64,000 nucleotides of DNA from an uncultured Bacteroides sp. (GCF_937912035.1 NZ_CALDPF010000022.1:111785-175784), one strand, 5' to 3'; shown: positions 37,094 through 46,665, numbered from the stretch's first letter. Notes: generated by a model not told the origin, from the sequence alone. Translations and numbers: made by a program.

Positions 37094-37125
37094 TCTGTTG
37101 CTCTAACCAACTGAGCTACAAGTCC
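37052..37125 (-). tRNA. tRNA-Met (anticodon CAT)
   Basis: 74 bases on the minus strand. Acceptor GGACTTG with CTGGTCC (one mismatch), D arm TAGCTCAGTTGGTTAGAGCA, anticodon loop CTCATAA in a CAGA/TCTG stem, T arm CCTGGTTCAAGCCCAGG, discriminator A; CCA is not encoded. CAT could also be a lysidine-modified tRNA-Ile or initiator tRNA. The 5' G-C pair and D-loop argue for elongator Met, but this is not proved. It is the intact end of the tRNA-bounded island. Confidence 0.9.
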
Positions 37126-37585
37126 GGTGAATCGCTTTATTTTCGATTGCGATGCAAAGGTAGTGTTTATTTTTTATTCTGCAAACATTTGAAGAAAAAA
37201 AATGAAACTTTTTATTTCATACATCCACTTTATATGTCAAACTATGAAATATAACAGTGAAGGAATAATGCATTTTGCATAATGAATAAAAGCAAAATAC
37301 AAGAAAGAAAAAACAAAAACAACCGTTTATATTCTATAAATATAATCTATATTTATACATATACAACTTATATCTTTATAAATACAAGTTATATTTATAA
37401 AAACAAAGTATGTATTTATAGATATATTAAGTACAAAATATATTTTTATTCACCATATCAAGAGTTTATTTTGCAGAAATCAATGAACACATATTACGGA
37501 TTAAGAAGTTTTACACCCCATAACACCATAACTTCAGAGATATTGTTGTATTTTTGCACCGATTAATCGATTAATTATTAAAGAA
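37126..37585. other. AT-rich leader region of the P-type ATPase operon
   Basis: 460 bases. The part from about 37310 to 37450 is built of repeated A/T motifs such as ACAACTTATATCTTTATAAA and ACAAGTTATATTTATAAA. The 94-residue frame at 37282-37566 is a by-product of this low-complexity DNA. A -7 box lies at 37549-37556. Confidence 0.6.
37549..37556 (+). promoter_or_regulatory. -7 box for the P-type ATPase operon
   Basis: TATTTTTG (TAnnTTTG) ends 29 bases before the ATG at 37586. No clear -33 TTTG. Confidence 0.45.
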
Positions 37586-40213
37586 ATGTCACAGAAAATG
37601 AATGAAAATCATCTGAACGGACTGACTGATCAGGAGGTTATTGCCAGCCGTCAGAAATATGGGGAAAACTTACTTACTCCTCCAAAGCGTCCGTCAATAT
37701 GGAAACTTTATCTCGAAAAATTCCAGGACCCTGTAATCAGAGTTCTACTGGTGGCGGCCGTTTTTTCACTTATCATATCAATTATAGAAAATGAATATGC
37801 CGAAACGATAGGTATCTTCTTCGCTATCTTTCTGGCTACAGGTATCGGATTTTATTTTGAATATGATGCCAACAAAAAATTTGATCTTCTGAATGCCGTT
37901 GGTGAAGAAACCCCTGTCACCGTTATACGAAACGGAAAGGTAAAAGAGATTCCAAGAAAGGAAATCGTCGTGGGTGATATCGTAATCTTGAACACAGGTG
38001 ATGAGATTCCTGCCGACGGAACATTGGTGGAAGCTGTTTCACTGCAAGTGAACGAAGCCAACCTTACAGGTGAGCTTATGGTGAACAAGACCACCGACCC
38101 TGAGCATTTTGATGACGAGGCTACTTATCCGTCGAATGCCGTGATGCGCGGTACTACAGTGACCGACGGACACGGAACAATGAAGGTTGACCGTGTGGGT
38201 GACGCTACAGAAATCGGTAAGGTAGCTCGCCAGTCAACGGAACAGAGTGACGAAAAGACTCCGCTAAACATACAGTTGGAAAAACTTGCCAACCTGATTG
38301 GTAAGGTAGGTTTCACTATCGCAACACTTACTTTCCTTATTTTCACAGGGAAAGACCTTTATGCTTATTTCACTGCCAATACAGTTGAGACATGGGAACA
38401 ATGGCTTCAGGTAGCCCAAATAGTACTGAAATACTTCATGATGGCTGTAACGCTGATTGTTGTGGCTGTACCTGAAGGACTTCCAATGAGTGTGACACTG
38501 AGCCTTGCGCTTAACATGCGCCGTATGCTGAAGACAAACAACCTTGTGCGCAAAATGCATGCATGTGAAACTATGGGTGCCATCACTGTGATTTGTACAG
38601 ACAAGACCGGTACTCTGACACAGAACCTGATGCAGGTTCACGAAGCACAGGTGGACGAATCAAATCCTGAACTTGTGGCAGAAAGCATTGCCGTAAACTC
38701 TACAGCTTTCCTTGAAGAGAAGGCTGAAGGAGAAAAGCCGTCGGGTGTGGGTAATCCTACAGAAGTTGCCCTGCTCTTATGGCTCAACGGAAAGGGTGCC
38801 GACTATATTTCACTGCGTGAAAATGCTCATACAGTGAACCAGCTTACATTCTCTACCGAGAGAAAATATATGGCTACACTAGTTGACTCACCTGTGATGA
38901 ACAAACGTGTTCTATATATAAAAGGTGCGCCTGAAATCGTGATGTCTAAATGTTCATTAAGCGACGATAAAATCAAGGCATACAACGAACAACTCCTTGC
39001 ATATCAGAACAAGGCTATGCGTACCCTGGGACTTGCATACAGAATTATCCCTGAAGGAAAATCGGAAGACTGTGCAGAACTCGTGGCTGAAGGCGGTATG
39101 ACATTCCTAGGAATATTCGCAATCAGCGATCCTATACGTCCTGACGTGCCTGATGCAGTCAAGAAATGCCAGTCGGCAGGTATCGGAGTGAAGATTGTAA
39201 CAGGTGATACTCCGGGAACAGCTACCGAAATTGCACGTCAGATTGGCTTGTGGACTGAAAACGATACTGAACGTAACCGTATCACTGGTACAGACTTTGC
39301 CGCATTAAGCGATGAAGAAGCTCTTGAAAGAGTTCTTGACATCAAGGTTATGAGCCGTGCGCGTCCTATGGACAAACAGCGTCTTGTACAGTTGCTACAG
39401 CAGAAAGGTGCGGTAGTGGCAGTTACAGGCGACGGTACAAACGATGCTCCTGCCCTCAACCATGCCCAGGTTGGTCTGTCAATGGGTACAGGAACATCCG
39501 TAGCTAAAGAGGCCAGCGACATCACTCTGCTCGACGATTCATTCCACAGTATAGCTACAGCCGTGATGTGGGGACGTTCGCTCTACAAGAACATACAGCG
39601 TTTCATCGTGTTCCAGCTTACTATCAACGTAGTAGCATTGCTGAGTGTCCTCCTTGGAGCATTCTTCGGTTCTGCCCTACCGCTCACCGTTACACAGATG
39701 CTTTGGGTGAACCTGATTATGGACACATTTGCCGCCATGGCTTTGGCTTCAATTTCTCCAAGTATGGACGTAATGAACGAAAAGCCTCGTAAGCGTACAG
39801 ATTTCATCATCAGCAAGGCTATGCAGAAGAATATCTTCGGTACAGGTATCTGCTTCCTTATCGTACTGATGGGACTTATGGCATACATGAACAATTCTGC
39901 TGCAGGTATGGATGTTCATAACCTGACAATATTCTTCACTGTGTTCGTGATGCTTCAGTTCTGGAATCTGTTCAATGCCAGTGTATTCGGGACAAACCAT
40001 TCTATCTTCAAGGATGCAGGTCATGCACTTGGTATGCTCAGTGTGGCACTGATAATTCTTGTAGGTCAGTTCATTATCGTTACCTTCGGTGGCAAAGTGT
40101 TCCGTACTGAGGCTCTTCCACTGATGGATTGGGTTTATATTATAGGTGGAACTTCTATAGTACTTTGGATTGGCGAAATCTGGAGAGGTATCAAGAGAAT
40201 GAGTTCTAAATAA
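37586..40213 (+). CDS. Calcium-translocating P-type ATPase (PMCA type)
   Basis: 875 residues. N-terminal cation-ATPase domain (GLTDQEVIASRQKYGENLL), actuator with LTGEL, membrane helix carrying VVAVPEGLPMSVTLSLA, phosphorylation site CTDKTGTLT with Asp 339, nucleotide domain, hinge VTGDGTNDAPAL, and a C-terminal block of six membrane segments with LWVNLIMDTFAAMALA. These features mark a P2-type Ca2+-exporting ATPase of the inner membrane. First gene of a tight operon with the HAD hydrolase (11-base gap), RibF and a DEAD-box helicase. Length is normal. Confidence 0.95.
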   Translation: MSQKMNENHLNGLTDQEVIASRQKYGENLLTPPKRPSIWKLYLEKFQDPVIRVLLVAAVFSLIISIIENEYAETIGIFFAIFLATGIGFYFEYDANKKFDLLNAVGEETPVTVIRNGKVKEIPRKEIVVGDIVILNTGDEIPADGTLVEAVSLQVNEANLTGELMVNKTTDPEHFDDEATYPSNAVMRGTTVTDGHGTMKVDRVGDATEIGKVARQSTEQSDEKTPLNIQLEKLANLIGKVGFTIATLTFLIFTGKDLYAYFTANTVETWEQWLQVAQIVLKYFMMAVTLIVVAVPEGLPMSVTLSLALNMRRMLKTNNLVRKMHACETMGAITVICTDKTGTLTQNLMQVHEAQVDESNPELVAESIAVNSTAFLEEKAEGEKPSGVGNPTEVALLLWLNGKGADYISLRENAHTVNQLTFSTERKYMATLVDSPVMNKRVLYIKGAPEIVMSKCSLSDDKIKAYNEQLLAYQNKAMRTLGLAYRIIPEGKSEDCAELVAEGGMTFLGIFAISDPIRPDVPDAVKKCQSAGIGVKIVTGDTPGTATEIARQIGLWTENDTERNRITGTDFAALSDEEALERVLDIKVMSRARPMDKQRLVQLLQQKGAVVAVTGDGTNDAPALNHAQVGLSMGTGTSVAKEASDITLLDDSFHSIATAVMWGRSLYKNIQRFIVFQLTINVVALLSVLLGAFFGSALPLTVTQMLWVNLIMDTFAAMALASISPSMDVMNEKPRKRTDFIISKAMQKNIFGTGICFLIVLMGLMAYMNNSAAGMDVHNLTIFFTVFVMLQFWNLFNASVFGTNHSIFKDAGHALGMLSVALIILVGQFIIVTFGGKVFRTEALPLMDWVYIIGGTSIVLWIGEIWRGIKRMSSK

Positions 40214-40224
40214 GACACAAGATT

Positions 40225-40839
40225 ATGGATTCAAAAATCAAAAATATAATATTTGACTGGGGTGGCGTTCTTATCGACGTCACCTTGGGCAGATTTCTAG
40301 CCGAATGCAAGGCTGCCGGAATCTGTTTCGAGGATAAAGAAATAACCGGCACTCACAAGACAGGTTTCTTCCTTGAATATGAACTTGGCAATATCTCTGA
40401 TGACGATGCGCGCAATGAGTTACGCCGCAGAGCAGGAAAAGATATATCAGATGCGGAAATCGACCGTATATGGAACACCATGATAGACAGTATTCCGGAA
40501 GAGAAACTAGAACTGCTTTACAGACTGAAGGACAAATACAATTTGTATATACTTAGCAACACTAATGCAATTCATTGGGATAATGTAGCACCTAAAGTTT
40601 TCAGCTACAAAGGATTGGGTATTGATGATTTCTTCAAGAAAGTATTCCTCTCGCATGAAATGCACCTTGCCAAACCGGACACTACAATTTATCTGAAAGC
40701 ACTGTCAGAAGCAGGACTCAAGGCAGAAGAAACCATGTTTATAGACGACTCAAAACTGAACTGCGACGCAGCACAATCTGTAGGTATAAATGCCGTACAT
40801 TACATTCCGGGAGATGATCTCTCACTGATTTTCAAATAA
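40225..40839 (+). CDS. HAD-superfamily hydrolase (subfamily IA-like)
   Basis: 204 residues, no signal peptide, cytoplasmic. HAD motif I is IIFDWGGVLIDV (catalytic Asp 12), motif II LYILSNTNAIHW, the motif III Lys is in HLAKPDTTIYL, and motif IV is MFIDDSKLNCDAA. A helical cap lies between motifs I and II. It is probably a sugar- or nucleotide-phosphate phosphatase. Its position 5 bases before ribF suggests that it could serve flavin metabolism (for example dephosphorylating a riboflavin pathway intermediate), which is only a context inference. Confidence 0.9.
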   Translation: MDSKIKNIIFDWGGVLIDVTLGRFLAECKAAGICFEDKEITGTHKTGFFLEYELGNISDDDARNELRRRAGKDISDAEIDRIWNTMIDSIPEEKLELLYRLKDKYNLYILSNTNAIHWDNVAPKVFSYKGLGIDDFFKKVFLSHEMHLAKPDTTIYLKALSEAGLKAEETMFIDDSKLNCDAAQSVGINAVHYIPGDDLSLIFK

Positions 40840-40844
40840 TAAAA

Positions 40845-41768
40845 ATGAAGTTTATAGAAGAATACGATAAAACTGACATAAAGCCATGCGCGGCAACAAT
40901 AGGATGCTTCGACGGAGTACACACCGGACACCGCTATCTGGTAAAACAGGTTCGCGACATAGCCGATGAGAAAGGTCTGAAAAGTGCCCTTATCACCTTT
41001 CCTGTACATCCACGCCAGGTTATGCAGGCAGACTATATGCCGGAACTCTTATCGTGTCCTGTACAAAAGACTTCACTTATCAGTTCTCTTGATTCCGATT
41101 ATTGCATAGTCTTCCCTTTCACTAAAGAACTTTCGCAGTTTACGGCACGCGAGTTCATGGAGCTAATGCACAACAGATACAATGTACGTGCACTGGTTAT
41201 AGGCTACGACCACCGTTTCGGACACAACCGCACAGAGACATTCGAGGATTATTGCCGCTACGGACAGGAACTTGGAATGTCTGTAATAAAGGCCGAGCCT
41301 CTGAAATGTGACATCACAGATACTTTCATCAGTTCGTCTGCAATAAGAAAACTACTTAAATGTGGCGATGTGGTTACGGCAAACCGCTTCCTCGGATATA
41401 ACTATTATATTGACGGTACAGTGACCGACGGACACAAGATAGGACGGAAAATCGGCTTCCCTACTGCCAATATCATTCCTTCATGTCCGGAAAAACTAAT
41501 ACCGGAGAACGGAGTTTATGCAGTACGTGTACCCATAGGCAATACAGTTTACAAAGGGATGCTGAACATAGGCAACCGTCCTACCCTAAACAATGGCAGT
41601 AACGTAAGCATCGAAGTACATATAATCGACTTCAGCGGTGATATATATCATCATCCTTTAAGGATTGAGTTTATCAGCAGAATAAGACAGGAGATAAAAT
41701 TTGCCTCAATGGAAGAGTTGATAGAACAACTTGAAAAAGACAAGACGATAATATCAAAAATAGAATAA
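40845..41768 (+). CDS. ribF: Bifunctional riboflavin kinase/FAD synthetase
   Basis: 307 residues, the usual length. The N-terminal FAD synthetase (nucleotidyltransferase) part has GCFDGVHTGHRYLVKQV and VIGYDHRFGHNR, and ISSSAIRKLL closes that domain. The C-terminal riboflavin kinase has GTVTDGHKIGRKIGFPTANI and YKGMLNIGNRPT. It phosphorylates riboflavin to FMN and adenylates FMN to FAD. It sits in the PMCA-HAD-ribF-helicase operon. Confidence 0.97.
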   Translation: MKFIEEYDKTDIKPCAATIGCFDGVHTGHRYLVKQVRDIADEKGLKSALITFPVHPRQVMQADYMPELLSCPVQKTSLISSLDSDYCIVFPFTKELSQFTAREFMELMHNRYNVRALVIGYDHRFGHNRTETFEDYCRYGQELGMSVIKAEPLKCDITDTFISSSAIRKLLKCGDVVTANRFLGYNYYIDGTVTDGHKIGRKIGFPTANIIPSCPEKLIPENGVYAVRVPIGNTVYKGMLNIGNRPTLNNGSNVSIEVHIIDFSGDIYHHPLRIEFISRIRQEIKFASMEELIEQLEKDKTIISKIE

Positions 41769-41783
41769 TTTTAATAACAACAA

Positions 41784-43691
41784 ATGAAGACATTCGAAGA
41801 ATTAGGCGTTTCCGAAGAAATACGCAGGGCGATAGAAGAAATGGGATATGAGTATCCTATGCCCGTACAGGAAGAAGTTATACCGTATTTGCTTGGAAAC
41901 GGAAATGACGTAGTGGCTCTGGCACAAACCGGAACCGGAAAAACAGCCGCATTTGGTCTGCCGCTGATACAGAAAATAAATCTTGATGAATGTGTACCGC
42001 AAGCACTGGTGCTCTGCCCTACACGAGAACTGTGCCTGCAGATAGCAGGTGACCTTACTGACTATTCAAAATATATTTCAGATCTTAAGATATTACCTGT
42101 ATATGGAGGTTCATCCATAGAAAGCCAAATCAGAAGCCTGAAGAAAGGTGTACATATCATAGTGGCTACTCCTGGACGACTCATCGACCTTATGGAGCGC
42201 AAAGTGGCTCGCCTTGAAACTATCAGAGATGTAGTAATGGACGAGGCTGACGAGATGCTCAACATGGGATTTACCGAAAGTATCAATGCCATACTGGAAA
42301 AAGTACCTGAAGACCGCAACACTCTGATGTTCTCTGCCACAATGAGTCCTGAAATCTCGCGCATTGCGAAGACTTACCTGCATAATGCGAAAGAAATAAC
42401 CATAGGAACAAAGAACGAAGGTAGCAAGAACGTAAACCATATAGCATATATCGTACACGCAAAGGACAAGTATCTCGCGCTGAAACGTATCGTAGACTAC
42501 TATCCTCAGATATACGGCATCATCTTCTGCCGTACACGTATTGAAACTCAAGAGATAGCCGACAAGCTGATACAGGACGGATACAGTGCCGACTCTCTTC
42601 ACGGCGAACTGAGCCAGGCCCAACGTGACCTCGTGATGCAGAAATTCCGCCAGCGTCATCTGCAGCTTCTTGTAGCTACTGACGTGGCAGCACGCGGACT
42701 TGACGTGAACGACCTTACTCACGTTATCAACTATGCCCTGCCTGACGATACAGAAAGCTATACACACCGAAGTGGACGTACAGGACGTGCAGGAAAGACA
42801 GGTATCTCTATCGCCATAATAAATATGCGCGAGAAGGGAAAGATGCGTGAGATAGAACGTATCATCAACAAGAAATTCACGATAGGAACACTTCCTGCAG
42901 GAAAAGAGATTTGCGAACAGCAGCTCATCAAGGTTATAGACGATATAGAAAAGGTTAAGGTGAACGAGGAAGATATCGAAGCATTCCTCCCTGGCATATA
43001 CCGTAAGTTCGAATGGCTGAGCAAGGAAGACCTTATAAAACGAGTTGTATCAATGGAATTCAACCGCTTCTTGGAATACTACCGCAATGCACCTGAAATT
43101 GAACAGCCTAAGGCAAACGAGAAAGATAAGTCGGACAAGCCTCGCAAGGATCGCGGAAGCGACAAGGAAAAGACAGCCCGCAAAGCGGAAAAGGGATATG
43201 CACGTCTATTCCTCAACATGGGTAAAACCGACGGTTTCTATGCAAATCAGGTTATCGAACTGATTAATCGCAACACAAAGAAAGAGCGCATACAGATAGG
43301 ACGCATTGACCTGATGCAGAACTTTTCATTCTTCGAAGTGGCAGAACAGCAGGCCGATATCGTTATTAAAGCTCTTAACAAGGTTGTTATAAAAGGCAAG
43401 AAAATTATAGTGGAAATCGCCGGAGAAAACAACGGCAAGAGCGACAAGAGCGGCAAGAAACGCGATACCAAGGCATCAAAAGGTTCAAAAGAAAAAAATG
43501 CAAAAGAAAGTCCTGCAAAAGAAAAGAAAGCTTCAAAGAAGGATAAGCCAAGCCGTGAGGAACGCGGATATACATCAGCACGCGGGCCAAAGAACAAAGA
43601 CGATTGGAAACAGTTCTTCATCCATGACAATAACTCTTCGAACCCGGGATTTGATGATACCGGAATGGGAAAGAAGAAAAAGAAGAAATAG
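41784..43691 (+). CDS. DEAD-box RNA helicase with DbpA-like RNA-binding domain
   Basis: 635 residues. Q motif (PMPVQEEVIPYL), motif I AQTGTGKTAAFGLP, Ia PTRELCLQ, Ib TPGRLIDL, II DEADEML, III SATM, IV GIIFCRTRIETQ, V VATDVAARGLDV and VI HRSGRTGRAGKTG are all intact. About 470-550 are a DbpA/CsdA-type RNA-binding fold (GYARLFLNMGKTDGFYANQV), flanked by very Lys-rich basic linkers and a KKKKK end. It probably remodels RNA in ribosome assembly or cold adaptation. Last gene of the operon, followed by a terminator. Confidence 0.95.
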   Translation: MKTFEELGVSEEIRRAIEEMGYEYPMPVQEEVIPYLLGNGNDVVALAQTGTGKTAAFGLPLIQKINLDECVPQALVLCPTRELCLQIAGDLTDYSKYISDLKILPVYGGSSIESQIRSLKKGVHIIVATPGRLIDLMERKVARLETIRDVVMDEADEMLNMGFTESINAILEKVPEDRNTLMFSATMSPEISRIAKTYLHNAKEITIGTKNEGSKNVNHIAYIVHAKDKYLALKRIVDYYPQIYGIIFCRTRIETQEIADKLIQDGYSADSLHGELSQAQRDLVMQKFRQRHLQLLVATDVAARGLDVNDLTHVINYALPDDTESYTHRSGRTGRAGKTGISIAIINMREKGKMREIERIINKKFTIGTLPAGKEICEQQLIKVIDDIEKVKVNEEDIEAFLPGIYRKFEWLSKEDLIKRVVSMEFNRFLEYYRNAPEIEQPKANEKDKSDKPRKDRGSDKEKTARKAEKGYARLFLNMGKTDGFYANQVIELINRNTKKERIQIGRIDLMQNFSFFEVAEQQADIVIKALNKVVIKGKKIIVEIAGENNGKSDKSGKKRDTKASKGSKEKNAKESPAKEKKASKKDKPSREERGYTSARGPKNKDDWKQFFIHDNNSSNPGFDDTGMGKKKKKK

Positions 43692-43712
43692 ACCTATAAA
43701 ATATAAAGAAAT

Positions 43713-43760
43713 AATGCGCAACTTTTGGGTATTTATCCCGGAAGTTGCGCATTTCGTTTT
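43713..43760 (+). terminator. Terminator after the DEAD-box helicase
   Basis: AATGCGCAACTT pairs with AAGTTGCGCATT around a loop containing GGG/CCC, followed by CGTTTTTT. Confidence 0.9.
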
Positions 43761-43886
43761 TTACCATGGCGTCAACTTTTCTTCAAACATATTAATACAA
43801 AAATTTGATTATTACTTACAATTATATACCTTTACAAAAACAACAATTTCAAAATATACAAAATCAACCTAAAATTACTTTCGAAT

Positions 43887-45251
43887 ATGAAAAACATTCC
43901 AGCACTTTCGTTACTTTTCTTGTACATAATCTTGTTTACGGCATGCAGTAAACAAAATTTAGAAACCGGGGAAGACAATATTGTAAATAATATACCAGTA
44001 AACATTAACGTACGAAGTTCGGATACAGATACTGACGATGAGTATTTTCCAATCAACATATTTATCTTCAATGAAAAGAACGAATGTATTTATAAGCAGG
44101 AAGTTAGTAAAGAAGAGAAAACATTCTCCACTAAACTGAAAGCCGGGAAATACAGCCTTAGTGCATTTAGTGGACTTGACAAAACGGAATACTCATATCC
44201 CGAGTCACCTTTATACGATGATAAAATTGAAATAAAAAACTCATATAGTGTTAATCATGCTTTAATGTCAGGACATCATGAAATCGAGTTGTCACAATCA
44301 TCAGATCTTACAATACCAATAAAATATTGCGTGTGTGCAATAAGTTTCTCCTTCTCCGAAGTTCCATCAGACGCGACTGAAGTTTCACTTAGCGTATCAC
44401 CAATAAGCAATGGATATACCTTCAGTGGCAGATATACAGAAGACACATCAAAAATAACAATAAACTGTACACATAGTGACGGATTATGGAAAGCCGGTCC
44501 TATCTATGTTTTTCCCTCTGAAGATAACATAACACTATCTGTATCAATAAACAGAGCGTCCGGAACAGAGACATCGAGTTATACTCATAAAAGCAATCTG
44601 AAACCCGCTGTTCCATATAATTTTAAAGGCAAATATAACGATGGTTTTACTGTAACCGGAGGTTTCGAAATAGAAGGCTGGAATCCTGGTATTGATGTTG
44701 ATTATGACCTGGTACCTGAAGGGACTTCAGAAGGTAGCGATACTGAAGAGAACCCGGAAACAGGAGATACAGAAATACCTACAATCTATTCTGATTATAT
44801 TCCTGAGCCGAACTCTATATGGAAATCGTTCTATGTCTGGACTACTAAAGAAATCAATTCCACAGAGATTGAGGCTCTGATAATAGCTCCGGATCAATGG
44901 TCGAAGATATTGGCCAAAGATGCACAACCGACTCTTGATTGGTATGAAGAAGATGGGATATCAGACTGGAGAACTTTCACGGAAGAAGAAACAAGAGCAT
45001 TTCATAAAGCATTTCCTGGCTCTAGTAATGAACTTGGAGCACTCAACAAACTATTATCAGACAATGGTCATAACATTTTTTATTGTTACGAAGGTGAAAG
45101 ATACCTGTGTAGAAACGCTGAATATTCTTTCTGTCTGACCTCAACTACATCTGGTGGTACACTTATAATAACACCGGTAGGAGAAAAGACCACATATTAT
45201 CTGCGGCCTGTAAAAACCGTAAGAATAAGACTTCAAGAGGCTGATCTTTAA
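43887..45251 (+). CDS. Mfa2/FimB-like fimbrial-family lipoprotein with extra C-terminal domain
   Basis: 454 residues. Lipoprotein signal SLLFLYIILFTACSKQNLET. About 30-285 resemble the Mfa2/FimB fimbrillin-associated fold: YFPINIFIFNEKNECIYKQE, then LKAGKYSLSAFSGLD, a middle beta domain, and GGFEIEGWNPGIDVDYDLVP. An acidic linker (about 285-300, Glu/Thr/Gly-rich) leads to a C-terminal part with DWRTFTEEETRAFH, YLCRNAEYSFCLTST and YYLRPVKTVRIRL, which recalls the W-R-x-x-(T/S)-x-E-E/Y-x-L-R-P-V pattern of small C-terminal domains in Bacteroidetes surface proteins. A surface or pilus-tip role is inferred. No fimbrial neighbours are present, so function is unproved. Confidence 0.7.
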   Translation: MKNIPALSLLFLYIILFTACSKQNLETGEDNIVNNIPVNINVRSSDTDTDDEYFPINIFIFNEKNECIYKQEVSKEEKTFSTKLKAGKYSLSAFSGLDKTEYSYPESPLYDDKIEIKNSYSVNHALMSGHHEIELSQSSDLTIPIKYCVCAISFSFSEVPSDATEVSLSVSPISNGYTFSGRYTEDTSKITINCTHSDGLWKAGPIYVFPSEDNITLSVSINRASGTETSSYTHKSNLKPAVPYNFKGKYNDGFTVTGGFEIEGWNPGIDVDYDLVPEGTSEGSDTEENPETGDTEIPTIYSDYIPEPNSIWKSFYVWTTKEINSTEIEALIIAPDQWSKILAKDAQPTLDWYEEDGISDWRTFTEEETRAFHKAFPGSSNELGALNKLLSDNGHNIFYCYEGERYLCRNAEYSFCLTSTTSGGTLIITPVGEKTTYYLRPVKTVRIRLQEADL

Positions 45252-45268
45252 TCAGCCTCTTGAAGTCT
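45228..45268. terminator. 18-bp perfect hairpin overlapping the stop of the Mfa2-like gene
   Basis: AGACTTCAAGAGGCTGAT pairs perfectly with ATCAGCCTCTTGAAGTCT around CTTTA. The TAA stop lies at the loop, so the last codons form the 5' arm. Between converging genes, it can stop both. The T-run is weak on the plus side. Confidence 0.8.
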
Positions 45269-45298
45269 CTAATAATTTTCCATTACATATAAATCAAA

Positions 45299-46663
45299 TC
45301 ACTTGTCCATTACAATAAGTTCAAGCTTCTTTGCATTGGTACGTGTCTTGAGCCAGTCTGCCATACGTTTCTTATCGGCAGCAGATGGTTTCTTGGCACA
45401 TTGCAATATAGCAAATGTAAGAGTGTCAGGTTTGAGACTGTCAAGTTCAAGACGGATACTACGCGACAATGCAACCGACTTGATACCTCCACCGAAGAGA
45501 GCCTTCATCTCTCCTGCCAGTCTGCTGTCAGCCTGTCCGCTACGAGTATAGAGTTCCAACTGTGTTTTCAGGGAATCTATCTCATGTTGTTGTGCAGCCA
45601 GCTTCTGTTCACTCTTCTTGTAGAAATCCTCCATCACCATCGACTTGATATTGCTTATGTCCATCTCGCCGTTATTCACTCCCTGAAATACTACAAGCTT
45701 AGTTTTTCCGAGGTTGTACTTTTCAAGCTTCTGCTCGGCAGCGGCTATCTGACTTTCGGATACTTCATTGCCGACCATCACAACCTTAATCTCACGTTTG
45801 GAATATGATATTTCCCTACTGAGGATTTGTGAATTAGGAAACTGGAGTTCCTCAGAAATATAATTGTTAGCCGCACTGTGATAGAATGTTTCCTTAACGA
45901 TACCGTATGTAAGATATATCGCAGGACACATTGTCACTAATGTTATAGTTATAATATATTTACGTACCAGTTTCTCACGATTTTTATCCACAAACTCCTT
46001 GTGCTTGAATTTCATAAACCGTACTCCCAGGAAAGTGGCAAGGCTTATGAACACTGAGTTGATAAAATAGAGATAGAAAGCTCCCAAGAAATAAAGCAGA
46101 TTGCCGGTTGCCAATCCGAATCCGGCAGTACAGAGTGGCGGCATCAAAGCTGTAGCGATAGCCACACCAGGTATGACATTACCTTTCTCCTTTGTAGCCA
46201 CAGCCACTATACCAGCAAGACCACCGACCAGGGCTATGAATACGTCATAGATAGTAGGCGAAGTACGTGCCAACAATTCCGATTGCACTTCGTCAAGCGG
46301 AGTGAATGCAAAATATATTGTGGCGGTAGTGACACTGAACACAGTAGCTATGAAATAACTCTTCAGAGAGCGTTTCATAAGTTCGAAATCGTTGATACCG
46401 ATAGCAAGTCCCACACCCATGATAGGTCCCATAAGCGGAGAAATCAGCATGGCGCCGATGATTACGGCAGTAGAATTGACATTCAGTCCGAGAGAAGCAA
46501 TAAAAGTGGCAAACACAAGGATCCACAGGTTTGCTCCACGGAATTCCACTCCATTGCGGATGCTTTCAACTGTGAGTTGCTCATCCTCCATACTTTTGTT
46601 CAAGTCCAGATAATCATCGTAAAACTTTCTTATCAGGTACTTCTTTCTGTTGTTAAGTTCCAT
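45299..46663 (-). CDS. DUF389 family membrane protein
   Basis: 454 residues. After an N-terminal cytoplasmic stretch come several hydrophobic segments with the DUF389 signatures FATFIASLGLNVNSTAVIIG, AMLISPLMGPIMGVGLAIG and GVAIATALMPPLCTAGFGLA. A C-terminal soluble half (about 250-454) includes a possible coiled coil (FYKKSEQKLAAQQHEIDSL). Function is unknown; this is a conserved family of inner-membrane proteins. It starts 2 bases after the flippase stop, so the two genes are co-transcribed. Confidence 0.9.
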   Translation of the reverse strand: MELNNRKKYLIRKFYDDYLDLNKSMEDEQLTVESIRNGVEFRGANLWILVFATFIASLGLNVNSTAVIIGAMLISPLMGPIMGVGLAIGINDFELMKRSLKSYFIATVFSVTTATIYFAFTPLDEVQSELLARTSPTIYDVFIALVGGLAGIVAVATKEKGNVIPGVAIATALMPPLCTAGFGLATGNLLYFLGAFYLYFINSVFISLATFLGVRFMKFKHKEFVDKNREKLVRKYIITITLVTMCPAIYLTYGIVKETFYHSAANNYISEELQFPNSQILSREISYSKREIKVVMVGNEVSESQIAAAEQKLEKYNLGKTKLVVFQGVNNGEMDISNIKSMVMEDFYKKSEQKLAAQQHEIDSLKTQLELYTRSGQADSRLAGEMKALFGGGIKSVALSRSIRLELDSLKPDTLTFAILQCAKKPSAADKKRMADWLKTRTNAKKLELIVMDK

Positions 46664-46665
46664 AA

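Noticed and set aside
37282..37566. 94-residue open frame before the P-type ATPase
   Set aside because: Made of Tyr/Ile/Lys/Asn runs from AT-only repeats; it overlaps the promoter candidate and has no family resemblance.
42111..42767. 218-residue open frame on the minus strand
   Set aside because: Antisense to the DEAD-box helicase, whose motifs are all intact on the other strand.
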